Shown here piece after piece: positions 10,364 through 22,039 of a stretch of DNA of 64,000 nucleotides. The stretch spans positions 1,550,001 through 1,614,000 of the forward strand of contig QANY01009110.1 in the NCBI GenBank assembly GCA_003255025.1. The letters run 5' to 3'. Every line of letters begins with the position of its first letter. Position 1 is the first letter of the stretch. Source of the DNA: Datisca glomerata (lineage: Eukaryota > Streptophyta > Magnoliopsida > Cucurbitales > Datiscaceae). The translations under genes were made by a program, and so were the position numbers. The notes beneath the pieces were generated by a model, which worked only from the letters and a program-made list of their open reading frames with translations, was not told the origin of the DNA and ran no database searches.

Positions 10364-13300
10364 ATGGAACCAGCTGAAAGAAGCTTAGAAAGCTTGTTGA
10401 AATGGGCAGGGAATTCAGGAATATCAGACTCTTCCCTTTCAGTCAATTCTTATTCCTGTCTCGCGCATTCTCTTTGCGTCTCTTTCTTCCCTAATGCTGG
10501 CGGGTATCCCCCCCCCCCCNCCCCCCCCCCCCCCCGGACGTTGATTTTGTGGTTGTTGAAACTAAATATTTAAGGGTTTACTCATTATGGGAGATTATTC
10601 TGCAGAAGAGGTTTAGGCGCTGTGCGTGATCTTAGCAAAGGAGAGTTGGTTCTCAGAGTTCCAAAATCTGCCTTGATGACTACCCAAAGTCTGTCTTCGG
10701 AAGATGAGAGACTCGCCTTGGCTCTCAGGCGACATTCAACTGTCTCCTCTGTCCAGGTTTTTCTCTCTTTTCTGTTGTAGTGAAACTCTTAACTTTCCCT
10801 TTTCTGTTTGGTTGCCGAGAAAATGTGAGGATTCGGGATTGCAGAGTTTATAATAGTTCTCACCTGAAGGAAAAATTATCAAGATTTTTAAGAATTAAAC
10901 CTCACATGTTTGTTATTGTGTTATACCAGCGGTGTGGAGGGTTTAAGGATAGTGCAAGATCGTTTTCTGTTGTGCTAATCAAGTTAATTCTTTGCTTTTT
11001 TGTTGATAATAATAATAATGATAATGGTTCGATGATGATTATGTTTGCTAAAGTTTTCTGGGATACCTGAAGTTGATTCATTTAATAAATTTCTATGCAT
11101 AAGATTTCAATCTTTTTTTCTTATTTGCTGTTTTAATAATTGCAAATGCAGAGGTTGATTGTTTGTTTACTATATGAGATGAGTAAAGGAAATGGTTCAC
11201 AGTGGTTCCCTTATCTCAAGCACGTGCCCCGGAGTTTTGACATACTAGCAACTTTTGGTGAATTTGAAAAGCAAGCTCTGCAAGTTCGATTTCTGACTAT
11301 TAAAATCTTATCTGTTCTTTAGGTTCTGTTGTTTTATCTATAATAAATAGTTTCATTGATTAAATCTTTGTAGTTAAAATAATTTCTGATATGCTAAGGG
11401 GTGGCAGGTGGATGATGCCATTTGGGAGACCGAAAAGGCAGCGTCGAAGGCTCAAACGGAATGGAGAGAAGCTAAGGCTTTGAAGGAAGAACTTAAACTT
11501 AAGAGTGAACTTCAAACGTTTAGGGCGTGGCTTTGGGCTTTTGCAACTGTAAGACTCCTTAGCCTCAGTTTCCTTTTGATTCAAGAAGCATAGCGTACAT
11601 AACCTAATTGTTTTATATCATTAAAATAAGTATTAATTACAGAAAGAACAGTACAAGAGAGCCAAAAGCAGTTAGACTAGAAAAGGTCCAACTGAAGTGA
11701 GGGGGAGCTTAAAGAATCTAAGGCCAAAACTAAGTGAAGCAAAGTTCGTCCTGACAGATAGATACTAAGCTCCAATCTTTGTCCTGAACAGAAGAACTTT
11801 TACCCGTGACTTTCCAGCACATGACCTAATTGTGATTTGTGGTTAAACATTACCCTGCGGTTAATCAAATTGTCAATGTTAGTGGCCAAACTTAAGATTT
11901 GTTTTCTCTCCTTTCCATTTCGCTCATTGGCTATAGTCCATCATCAATGCTGTTGTATGTTGTAACTCATTTTATGCGTAGATCATTTGCATAATTTGGC
12001 CGTAATTAGTAATTAATGTTATACTCAGTTGATAATCTCTTGTTTCTACATTTAATAGTTGGAAGGTGACACATGATTTTTAATTATTAAAAGATATCCT
12101 CACGGGCGTTGCATATACCATGGGATGAGGCTGGATGTTTATGTCCTGTTGGTGACTTGTTTAATTATGCTGCACCTGGCGAGGAACCATTTGATGTTGA
12201 AGCTTTGGGAAGTGTCACCCACTCGTCCTCCGATTCTACTTTGTGGAGGAACACTTCAAATGTGCTAGACGAAGAGCAATTAGGTACTCAACTACAGAGG
12301 TTAACAGATGGTGGGTTTGAGGAAGATGTTGCTGCATACTGCTTCTATGCAAGGAAAGATTATAAGAAGGGAGAGCAGGTATCAGATTTCTCTGATTTAT
12401 TCAGATTTCAGCTTATGATCTTGGGTTGCACGAAAACTTTTGTACTTCTTTTTGTATTCCGTTTTATGCTCATTGTTCGTGCAATCTATAAGGGTGCCTG
12501 AATTGTGGTATATGCTTGTCAAAATGCTTTCAATCTTCTGTCTTCGTCTAAGGGGTATTTTTATCTGATGGGTGTTAACAAAATCTGTAGTTTATTAACT
12601 AGATAATTCTTCATATGATTTCAAAGATAAGAAATTAGGAGCTTGTTTGGATACGGTTTTTAAAAAATTATTTACTTTTTAAAAAAAAAGTTGTTTGGCT
12701 CAAGGAGAAACTCAAAACAAAAAATTGTGTCAGATTCTCAGAGGGAATCGAAACAGAGCTTTTTTTGAAGAAAAAAACCCAAAACAAGAACCACAAACTG
12801 CATTTCCTCACAGATATTCCATATGGGTCTTACTCAAAACCCATTAATGGAAGAACACTCTTCACCGATTTCCATCCCAAAAATCCCATACCCAGATCAA
12901 CCAGAGGCCTCCCCAAAGCCCCCCACAAGAAAAGCTTCGTTGCCTCATTAATGGAGGCCGCCACACTTCGCTCCCCATCATTCAAAGAAGACACATACTT
13001 CATTTCTCACTTGAAATCCTCCGGAAAAAAATCACTAAAAGAGCTCAAAGAAAAGCTCAAAGCCTCTGATTTATCAGACGCATCCATGTGGGGAGTTCCT
13101 CTTTTGGGCGGTGACAAGAGGGCCGATGTTCTACTGTTGAAATTTCTCAGAACCAGAGATTTCAGGGTCACTGATTAGCTCCAAATGCTGCAAATTGTTT
13201 AGCTTGGAGGAAAGATTTTGGAGCAGACGAAGTCGTTGAGGAGGATTTGGGATTTAAGGAGCCAGAATGGGTTTTGGGATTTGAAGTTGGGATGGGTGAT

Positions 13301-14680
13301 AAGTGAATTAAAATTTGTTGGTTAGTAGCATGTGTGAATTAAAATTGGGTGAGGAAGTTAGCACATTTTAATAAATATGGTGAATGGTTTGAACTATGTG
13401 ATTTGTTTCGATTAAATGAGTGGTATATTTATACTGTGTATAATTAAATTAGATGTTTGTTAAGATTTAATTTTTATAGATGACAATTTAAGTATATATT
13501 CATCAATCTAAACTTCTAATTAGTTAAATTAATATTTTTTTAAAAATATTAACACTATAAAACGTCTTTGATGTGACATTTGTACAACATTTTTATTTAA
13601 AAAACCTCAACAATTCTCTACAACGTTCATCCAAGCAAATTTTCTTCTACATGTCTTTCAATGAAAAAATTTCTCTAACAATTTTCAGAAACTCTTTTGT
13701 AAAAGCATTCCCAAGCAAGCCCTAGCTTTCTCATTAATCACATGTTAATATGAACAAACCATTAATAGCTTCTCTTAGTGAATTTAAGCTTACACCATGC
13801 GCAATGTGCCATATATTTTTTTCCCTTAACCGATGATGCTTCATTTGGTTTAACGTAAGTTTCAGGAAAATGATAAATCACCTTAGTTGAGCATCCCATG
13901 CGTTATCGAAAGCGTGCTTTGATCACTAGACTCTTCATGGCTTTAGATACAATTTACACTTTTCTTTTTCCCTTTCTAACAGATGAAGACAACATTGACA
14001 TGTCACTTTCCCATGTGCAGGTTCTTCTAAGCTATGGTACATACACAAATTTAGAGCTTCTCGAGTATTATGGGTTTCTTCTTCATGATAATCCAAACGA
14101 CAAAGTCTATATTCCCTTGGAACAAGATATTTATTCTGTCAGTTCCTGGCCGAGAGAGTCTCTTTACATTCATCAAAATGGGAAGCCATCATTCGCTCTA
14201 ATTTCTGCATTAAGGTTATGGGCGACTCCACCAAAGAAGCGTAAATCAGTTGGACGCCTAGCTTATTCAGGATCTCAACTTTCACCGAACAATGAAATGT
14301 TCATAATGAAATGGATATCAGAGAACTGCAGTGCCGTTCTTAAGAATATGCCAACATCAATCGAAGAAGACAGTTTGTTACTAACCAATATCTGTAAAAT
14401 CCGGGATCTGCAGACGCCTATGGAGCTTCTGAATGCCTCGATGACTTTTGGAGGTGAGTTTTGTGCTTTTTTAGAAGCCAATGGTCTGCGCAATGAGGAA
14501 AGCAGTAACAAGTTAGTTTCTTACAGGAAAATTTTAAGGCTAATGGACAAATGGGAACTTGCTGTCCAATGGAGGCTTTCGTATAAAAAAGTTTTGATAA
14601 ATTGCATTTGTAATTGCACTAATATTGTCAATTCTCTGTCCTCCCAGAACAAGGCTGAATTTAATCTCTTACTTATTTAA
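10364..14680 (+). CDS. SDG40: SET DOMAIN GROUP 40-like protein lysine methyltransferase
   Basis: Six exons: 10364-10503, 10606-10756, 11152-11283, 11408-11548, 12094-12378, 14021-14680. They total 1509 nt and give 502 residues with every junction in frame and GT-AG introns. The start MEPAERSLESLLKW is the first ATG of the open frame and matches the family N-terminus. Motifs in order: RGLGAVRDLSKGE at the start of the SET domain (about residue 48), LLYEMSKGNGSQWFPYL, FRAWLWAFATISSR, GDLFNYAAPGEE (the N-H-like site, about residue 210), YKKGEQVLLSYG and ELLEYYGF (the cofactor-side motif, about residues 280-300). A C-terminal Rubisco-LSMT-type substrate-binding region follows. Length is close to the Arabidopsis SDG40 protein. 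Family members transfer methyl groups from S-adenosylmethionine to lysines; the substrate of SDG40 is not evident here. Intron 1 holds a poly-C run with an N. Intron 5 (1642 nt) is enlarged by a TIR element. Confidence 0.9.
10508..10535. other. Poly-C run with an unresolved base (N) in SDG40 intron 1
   Basis: About 27 C residues interrupted by N at 10520. It begins four bases after the intron 1 donor GT, so it does not touch coding sequence. The N marks an assembly or sequencing failure in the homopolymer, and its true length is uncertain. Confidence 0.9.
12639..13722. mobile_element. TIR element carrying a patellin fragment, in SDG40 intron 5
   Basis: The left end GAGCTTGTTTGG and the right end CCAAGCAAGCCC are inverted repeats, matching at 10 of 12 positions. 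Extended to 28 bases the arms match at about 20. The trinucleotide TAG flanks both ends (12636-12638 and 13723-13725), as expected for a 3-bp target duplication, although the PIF/Harbinger preference is TTA/TAA. Length is 1084 bp. Inside is a 5' fragment of a patellin gene (separate entry) and AT-rich filler. No transposase is encoded, so this is non-autonomous. The class call (PIF/Harbinger-like or another TIR superfamily) is inference. Confidence 0.6.
12765..13313 (+). pseudogene. Patellin (SEC14-type) N-terminal gene fragment
   Basis: The open frame at 12765-13178 contains KKSFVASLMEAATL, SFKEDTYFISHLKSS, KKSLKELKEKL and SMWGVPLLGG, then LLKFLRTRDFRV. This is the conserved N-terminal part of patellins, closest to PATL6-type proteins. 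A TAG stop follows RVTD. After LQMLQ a frameshift leads to AWRKDFGADEVVEEDLGFKE in another frame, and the similarity then ends. The SEC14 lipid-binding and GOLD domains are missing, so it cannot act as a phosphoinositide-binding patellin. It lies in the sense orientation inside SDG40 intron 5 and within a TIR element, so it is best read as a captured and decayed gene piece. Introns cannot be used to tell a DNA copy from a retrocopy. Confidence 0.85.
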
Positions 14681-15857
14681 TCTCCCAGAACAAGGCTGAT
14701 AGAAAAAGATTATTTTCCTTCTTTGTCCAGCTTGGAAGGGGATACTTACTAAAATGAATGAATCATGGAAATTTGCATTTGGATGAGGCCTTCGACTCGT
14801 GTCGAATTTTGAATGCAGCTAGCGGGTGGCGGTCATGAGTGACTGTTCCTAGCAAAAAACCCCTTAATAGTTTTCTCCTCTTTTGTCCCGGGAAAATCTC
14901 TCGAGTTCAGGAAAATCGAAAGAAAAAAAAATAAAAAAAATACGGAGGTTTCTGAGATCTGGGGGCTCGTTTCAAGGTTTTAATTAGCTCTCTTTATTTG
15001 TTGGTCTCTCTATTCAAATGGACTTTAGAATTGAGTGCGTCTCGTATTCAGATGGGCTCCCATGAGGCTGAGATCCATCATTCAACCATGGCACTCGTTC
15101 GAATATATGCATCCACATCATCATCTTGAGTTTTCCTACCACCAGTGTCCATGAGTTGTTCGAGTGCCCAGTTTGCACCAATTCTATGTACCAATTGATC
15201 CATCAGCACAGACTTTCTTTATGTTGTTTCTATTTTAACTTCTCTAAGTCTTCGCATATTCGTGGCGATTATTGATATGATGGTTTTTTGAATATTATTT
15301 GTTTGTTGGTGACAATTGATTACTTGAGAACTTTCTGGTTGGATTTCGTACGACTGACCTCCGTGTTAAATGGTTTGCAAAATTGCAATATTGAACTCTC
15401 TTCTCTCATTGGAAGCTGTGTCAAGAAAGGTGAGAGAGGGAAAGATTTTTGTAATAAAAAGTTGCGGAAAACTTAGCCTAGTTTAAATTAAAACATACCA
15501 TTTTATTTTGAATTCGATTACAGAAAATATATTTTCTTTTAAAATTCTATGTTCTGTGCGTATTCCTCGACTACTTGGAAGCAAAACTTAAATTTGAAAT
15601 TAGGAAAGATGACTTGTAATTAATATTACTTTTAACTTTTAATAACATTTTCTTCTAATTAATATTATTTATAATTTTGGTTTCCTCATATCATCAAATA
15701 TCCATTCCGAGGTCCCAAAACATATATAATTATAAGCCCGACTGTTTAGAATTATTACTTATTTCTTAAGATATTAGACTGATAAAAAAACGATCTTCCT
15801 TGTGATTCTTGACATTCTGAACTTTCGTCGAAAAATCAACAATTCGACGAAAGCTGA

Positions 15858-16075
15858 GGGCTTGTTTGGAAAGCGGGTTTACGATTTTCTCTTATTCCTT
15901 TCTTTTCTTTATTTTTCAGAGGACGAAAATCCATATATCGTAGTTAACAAAATTGGTCTCTAAAAGAATCGAGCAAAGAATTCAATTTATCTTCTCTAAG
16001 TAAAATTATCACTACTTTTCATATTCTGATATCTAAATCTAAACCAAATATTAGGCAACAAAAAGCCAAATCAGG
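15858..16075. mobile_element. Candidate small MITE
   Basis: Begins GGGCTTGTTTGGAAAGC and ends GCCAAATCAGGCCC, which are imperfect inverted ends of the same GGGCTTGTTTGG type seen in SDG40 intron 5. The flanking trinucleotides do not match, so the boundaries are uncertain. Confidence 0.3.
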
Positions 16076-16424
16076 CCCTTCCATGTAGCTTTAAAATGGG
16101 GGAAAAGTATATGGAATCGTGAAAGAGAGATGAAAAAGGACGAAAGGATGTGGGTAAGATGATTGTTGAAAGAATCAATGCTATAAATGAATCACAACTG
16201 CCCATCTTCCCCGGTAATTTAATATGGCAGGGAACTCTTTCGGTACAGAGTGCACTGATTTTGCACAACGCCGATACACACTATCCCCGCTCTCTCTCAC
16301 ACAGCTTTTACGCAATAAACAAAAGAGGAAATAAAACATAACAATATTTGATTAATGGAATCGAGAAATAAGGTTATGTAAGCGAGGTTGAAGACAGTAG
16401 ATGGGTAGAAAGAGATGGATCAGA

Positions 16425-16800
16425 TCCAGTTGGCTTGGTTTCTCAAAGAGAAAAATCGCACAGTATAATCAGCTTCGATCATCTGGGGAAATAATCATCA
16501 CATCCATCTCTTATACTCCAAATAAAGTTTAACGTTTATATAACCCCAACCTTTTCCTAATTATCCTAAAAATATCAATTACATTAAAAAAATAACCCTA
16601 TTGGGTAATGAGAGGTCTGGTAAGATCAGAGTTCTGGCTTGGAAACTCAATTCTTAGTCTCCGAAAGAAACTGAGCGAGTTCACTGTAAAACGCATTGTT
16701 CGAATCAGATTCGATCATATGGGGAAAGGATCATCACTTCAATTACAACCTCTCACATCAATCAACATATTGTATAACTAATATAATCTACAAACTATAT
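16425..16800. repeat. Diverged direct duplication
   Basis: The block CTGGCTTGG...TTCGATCATATGGGGAAA..ATCATCAC recurs at about 16435-16515 and 16633-16742, and a weaker third piece (CTGGCTTGAATTCTCT) lies at 16857. Spacing is about 200 to 225 bases. No coding frame is shared. The origin is unknown. Confidence 0.5.
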
Positions 16801-17210
16801 ATTTTAAGCAGATTAAAGTACTTTTAACAAAAAATAGTAAAAAGATGAAAAAAAATTCTGGCTTGAATTCTCTAGCGAAAGAGAAAAGTACAAGCAGAAT
16901 AAATTAAAAGAACAGTAAAATCAGATTCCACAGCAATCATATTCAGAATCAAATTACCAATCAGACAAAGGAGAGGTAGAAGAAGAGTAATGAGAACATT
17001 TGTCCAAAACTGCATAAAAAAGAGGCAATCTGGCTCAACAAGTAAGCCATAAAACTCTTAGAAGCTTGCAGAAAAGGACCAATTATGGCGTCGGCTCATA
17101 CGCAACACTCATGGTCCATATGGAACGAGCGCTGGTAATCAGTATTTCGACGCTCGGCTAACTCATTCACGCCTAGAATCCATTAAAACAGAGATATTGT
17201 AATAATCGAT

Positions 17211-17465
17211 ATGGAAACCCCACCGATCAAAAACCCTAGCCCTGACAACGAGCGCAGCGTCGCTGCACTTTCATCGTCTATGTTTCGAATTGTTTATGAA
17301 GTGCGATGTTATGCTACTTATAAAGGCTTTCCAAACCCTAAGTTGGGCTGGAATTTAGGGTTAAGAGTCTTAAGACAAGTCTCGTGCCACGTTACGGGCC
17401 GGCTCGACTACAGTATTTTTTCTTTACTTTTTAGAGATAATAAAGTAAATAAAAATATGACCTAA
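17211..17465 (+). other. Unrecognised short open frame (84 residues)
   Basis: ATG-started frame beginning METPPIKNPSPDNERSV in a locally GC-richer stretch after AT-rich spacer. The first roughly 25 residues look like a plausible protein N-terminus. The rest does not, and no donor site with a matching downstream exon was identified. It could be a first exon, a gene fragment or chance. I do not recognise a family. Confidence 0.15.
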
Positions 17466-20039
17466 AAAATATTATTCTGCACAAATGTAAAAACAACATA
17501 AATTTCATATATTTAAAACCTACATACTATAAAAACAAGACAAATATGCCCTTTTAATTAAATTAACAAAGCTTCTTCTACTCATTAGGAACCCTAACAA
17601 ATCGACAGAAGAAGATAAAGAGGGAAAGTAATGGCAATTTTTGGCATCAGAGAACCCTAACCCGAATTTTACAAATTAAATCCTTACCAATACCAATTGT
17701 AAGTCACATTTATGATTTCAATATGTTCTATTTACGGTTTCACTCTCTTATTTTCGTTCAAAATTGTTTCCGTTCGAGTTTGATATAGTTCGAAATTGTT
17801 TGAATAAATTCAAAATTATGTCGAATCCTTCTCCGATTAGAGGTTGAATATGTGTTATTACACGGCCTTTTTGTTTTACTTCAAATTTGATTTTGTATCT
17901 GTCAAACACGACTTTCTGTAAAAGAGAATTTCGTTATGTTTTTTATCTTCTGAATTGAAGAAATGGTGTTCTTTTAAATTAGTTCTGTCTTTTTGTCTTC
18001 ATAATTGTAAGTGATAATTTCGAATTACATTGACGAGTTTTGAATTGCATGATATTTTTATCTTCTGTTGCAGAATTTCAAATTGCATATATGATTTTTG
18101 AACAATGCAACAGCTATAATTTGTGTGTAACAGGTGAGTATATAGACATATACTATAGGTATTAATCCATTTTCTCTTAAAATCTTTGAATTAGACTTGT
18201 CACACTCTTACTAGTTCTAAAAATTAATATGACATAGGTATATAACCATATATATATATTAACTAACCAATTAACATTTTTTTATTTTAAATAGCAAAAT
18301 AATGTTCACTTATATATTTACAGACTATTATGAACTAAGCTATTTTTGACTAAAATAAAATACAGAAAAAAAATAAGAAAAGACGCCTAATTAAAGCAGC
18401 GGTAAATGCAACTGGTGTAAAAAAATCATTGCATCTAATGAAATTGGTGGAAAATGAGTAGCAAACACAATGAACAGCAGCACAATAAGCGTTGAAGGAA
18501 AATGCAGTAGCACCATAAAAAGTAGCAGTAGCAGAGAATGCAACAACAACAGCAACAATGATGCCAGATGAATCTGACATTCCTAACTTCAACTAATTAT
18601 CCCAACCTCTTCTCGACTTTGAAAATATTGTTACAACTTTTGGATTGTTTTGGACATGTGAGTATATATTTGATTACTTGAAAATAACTTTTTTTACACA
18701 ATGTATACAAATACGTAAATGACAATATATTATGGGTAGATATCAAATTCCTTGAAAATAACATTATTTGACAATGTGTATATGCATATACATAAATGAT
18801 GGTATAGAATCAGTACATATCCAATTCCTTGTAAATGAGGTATTTTGACCAAGTTTATTCGTATTTGACAAATATGAAATCAAACTCGAAGTAAAACAAA
18901 AAGCCATGTAATATAAACATATGGTATATCACAATATACCTAATAATAAATGATATCATAGCGTATAACATAATGTGAAACTATTTACCATCTAGTAGAT
19001 GTTCATATACTATATTCTAATAATCCAACAAATGAATATTCCAAAACAAATAAATAATAGTATATAAATATATACCATGTAACAAAAATAGCGATTCAAT
19101 CAAAAGAGGAAACAAGTTTTCATCCATCAATAATCAAATTCCAGAATACTATAAAAAGGAACCTAAAATTGCATAACACTAACAAAAGAGTTTCAGAATA
19201 CTACCAATATCGTAAAATCACAACACAATGCTACCAAAATCACAACCAAATCACAAAAAATCCAGAAATTCTAAAACTCTAGAATAGTAATTATACAAAA
19301 CTTCCAAAATTTCAGAATTCTAAAATTCCAAAATTCTACCAAAATTCTAAAATTTTACCAAAAAGTTATAGAATACGTTCGTCTTCTAAAAAATTACAGA
19401 ATACGACCAAATCGCAACCTAATACTGCCAAAATATTCCAGAATAGTAATTATTCTTCCAACAAAAATGAAGCCAAAATTGTAGCAAAAAGGAAAAGAAC
19501 AATCAAAATGAAAAAGAAATATTAACATAATACTAATAACAGACCTAATTTCTTAGAACGAATGCCACTGTAATGATTGGAGGTTGAAGTAGTGAGGGTT
19601 TAATGAAGAAATTGTGTGACAAATCGTCAGAATTTTTGCTGTATTTTTTAAGAAAAACATGCTGGAGCCAACGAATAAGGAAGCTACGACAATCTGTGTA
19701 ATTGTAGAATTAAAAAATGTTAAACCTAAAAAAGCATTAGTTTTACAAAGGGTATAAAAGTAAAATATTAAATAAAGTAATAACTAAATAATATTTTAAA
19801 AGGAGGATTCGATCATATGTGCAAATCATAACTTTAAATGACATAATACAAAATTACAGTTTAAAATAGCCTAATCCCCTGACTTTCATTTCTTTTTTTC
19901 ATTTAGAAACATGCCACATTTCAAAAATAAGTCAGAGGATTACCAAAAAAAGATACATTTGCAAGAATCGTTGGGTTTTTTTTTGTAATTGTACTTTTTA
20001 TTTACAAAAGTGTAATATTTTTATGTACATGTGTACTAT
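17466..20039. other. AT-rich spacer, nothing recognised
   Basis: Low-complexity AT-rich sequence with Cys/Phe/Ala-type by-product frames (for example 18350-18592 on -, made from GCA/CAA repeats). No gene, RNA or clear transposon end is supported. Confidence 0.5.
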
Positions 20040-20215
20040 GTTATATTAAAATATACCATTAGTATAATTATATATATACATATCGTGAGATATTTTAATA
20101 TATCATCAATATATCTTAGTATATTTTAATATATCATCAATATATCGTAATATATTTTAATATACCATCAGTATATCATAGTATATATGTAATATATTTT
20201 TATATATCATCTAGT
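20040..20215. repeat. AT-rich minisatellite of about 28-31 bp
   Basis: The unit ATATTTTAATATATCATCA followed by ATATATC(T/G)TA is repeated about five times with small changes. Confidence 0.75.
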
Positions 20216-20877
20216 ATCATACCCCTCCCTACACTCAAGCCTGTCCCCTAATTTTTCTTCTTTATCTCTCTCGCTGGATTATCTGATTCTTCATTTTGAA
20301 GTTTCAATATTTTTGAAATCAAACAAAAAAATCAATCCAGAAAACAATAACAATCTCTCATTATAATTCATCTCTTTCCTCTTTCAATTTGTGTGCATTA
20401 TACCACTTACAAAAATAGAAAAGAAAGAAAGAACAGGGGAGGGGGAGTTTGTCGGCGTTTTCCATTGCCGGTGATGACGGGGAGAGAGAGAAACAAAGAG
20501 AGAACGAGAAAGATATAGGGAAAATTAGCGAGAATAAGAGAGAGGGATAAATGGATTAAAAAAATCGACCACTTATGCAATTCAAATCTTTTTAGCTATT
20601 TTCTAAAATAGTAAAAACAAATAGTTAATTTTCCTAATTTTTTTTTAAAAATTGCACAGAATGGAACTTTTAAAAATTGCACAGAATGAAACAACCGCAT
20701 CGCTTGACTTTAATTGATTTCGCTGGTTATCCTATCATTTCTCTTACATTGACATTTCCATTTTTGTTCCATTAGAGAAATAATTGTAGAACTCTAATTG
20801 AAAACATGAAGAAATTTTTGTGCTTGACGATACACCAATGATAGCTTCGTGCTTTGACTACGGATCAATGTGGCTTA

Positions 20878-20946
20878 TGTTGGAATTATTTTTATAAAGT
20901 ATGGTGTAATAACTATGTATGAGTATTTAGTTATTTTTTTGACAGT
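20878..20946 (+). mobile_element. Truncated start of a copia LTR
   Basis: TGTTGGAATT, then TAATAACTATGTATGAGTA and TTAGTTATTTTTTTGACA, match the beginning of the copia LTRs at 44184 and, in reverse, at 27651 and 23324. Similarity stops at about 20946. Confidence 0.7.
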
Positions 20947-22010
20947 TGTGTATCACTGAACTGCTGTCTACGTCGTCCACCACTGCACTGACGTGACGTT
21001 AGTGTCCGCCGGCAATGGTAACCGAGCAACTGACGACGGCGGCGGCGGGACTGTCTCGCTGCCACCGCCGGCGGCGGGACTGTCTCGCTGCCACCGCCGG
21101 CGGCGATGGAAATCCATGTGATTGCCAAGGCACGAGGCTCTGCCTTGATACCATGTTGCTCTATCTCTGTGATGATTCGTGAATACCCTTATTCTATCTT
21201 TTATCTTTTAAATTTTAAATTTTGAATTTTTTAAAAACACAGAAGATAATTAAAATTTAAAAGATAATTATCAACTTTATTTTTTTATTTTTGAATTTTG
21301 AATTTTAAAAGGATAATTATCAATTTTATTTTTTTGAAAATTAAAATTTAATTAATTGATTGGGTTTGACCCAAGTTTGATTAGTCATTATTTTTTTACT
21401 AATCAAATTTAATTAATTTTTAAAATATATTTAATGAGGTTATTTAATTAGAAAAATAGTTTTCTTTAATTAAGTTTTTTTTATCAAAGCTTTATAATGG
21501 GACTGGATCTTGGTAAAAAGTTATAAGATGGAGGAGCTTCCTGAAGTAGATTACGCTACACCATGAAAACTAGTATTTAAATTATTATAATTTATTTATT
21601 ATTCTTTTTATAGGTTGCAATTAAAAATGAATCATAGTGAGATTAGTTTTGAATGTATGATTTATTATTAATCTCGCATCCTCATATAATATGCCATATA
21701 AAAATATGGATATGCTAATATCAAAATGTCATGTAATATGTACATGATTCATTGTAGTTTAAATTTATAATGAGTCATAATTTAAAATATAATGTCAATT
21801 TTATATAAATAGGGATATACCAATATCAAAATGTCATGCAACATGTACATGTAACATTGTAGTTTAAATTTATAATGGGTTATAACTTTAAATACAATGC
21901 GTTAAAAACTTGCTTTTCAAATTTATAAAGATTTGTGATTTTTGAAAAAGTAAAGAAAAATTCATTATTCCAAAAACTAAGTGGGAGGGTCGTTCCCACG
22001 GTCCCCAACG
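20947..22010. mobile_element. Copia leader fragments in mixed orientation
   Basis: At 21125-21160, GAGGCTCTGCCTTGATACCAT is the complement of a retrotransposon primer-binding-site region related to initiator tRNA-Met, so this small piece points left. From about 21165 to 22010 the sequence matches, in + orientation, the untranslated leader of the copia element at 39170-39860 (for example GAGCTTCCTGAAG and ACTAAGTGGGAG). The GC-rich stretch at 21030-21110 contains a 34-bp direct repeat (GGCGGCGGGACTGTCTCGCT-type). Confidence 0.6.
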
Positions 22011-22039
22011 CAAACTTGATCATTGCAATACTCTCTACC

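Larger units (their letters stand above)
14681..17210. other. Spacer downstream of SDG40
   Basis: No gene is recognised. It holds a possible small MITE (15858-16075) and a diverged direct duplication (16425-16800), listed separately. Short open frames at 15288 and 16150 have no recognisable motifs. Confidence 0.5.

Noticed and set aside
16680..16760. Possible tRNA because of GTTCGAATC
   Set aside because: No cloverleaf, no matching acceptor stem and no A box at the right spacing.
18350..18592. 80-residue Ala/Phe-rich open frame on -
   Set aside because: By-product of a GCA/CAA-rich stretch in a spacer. No recognised family.
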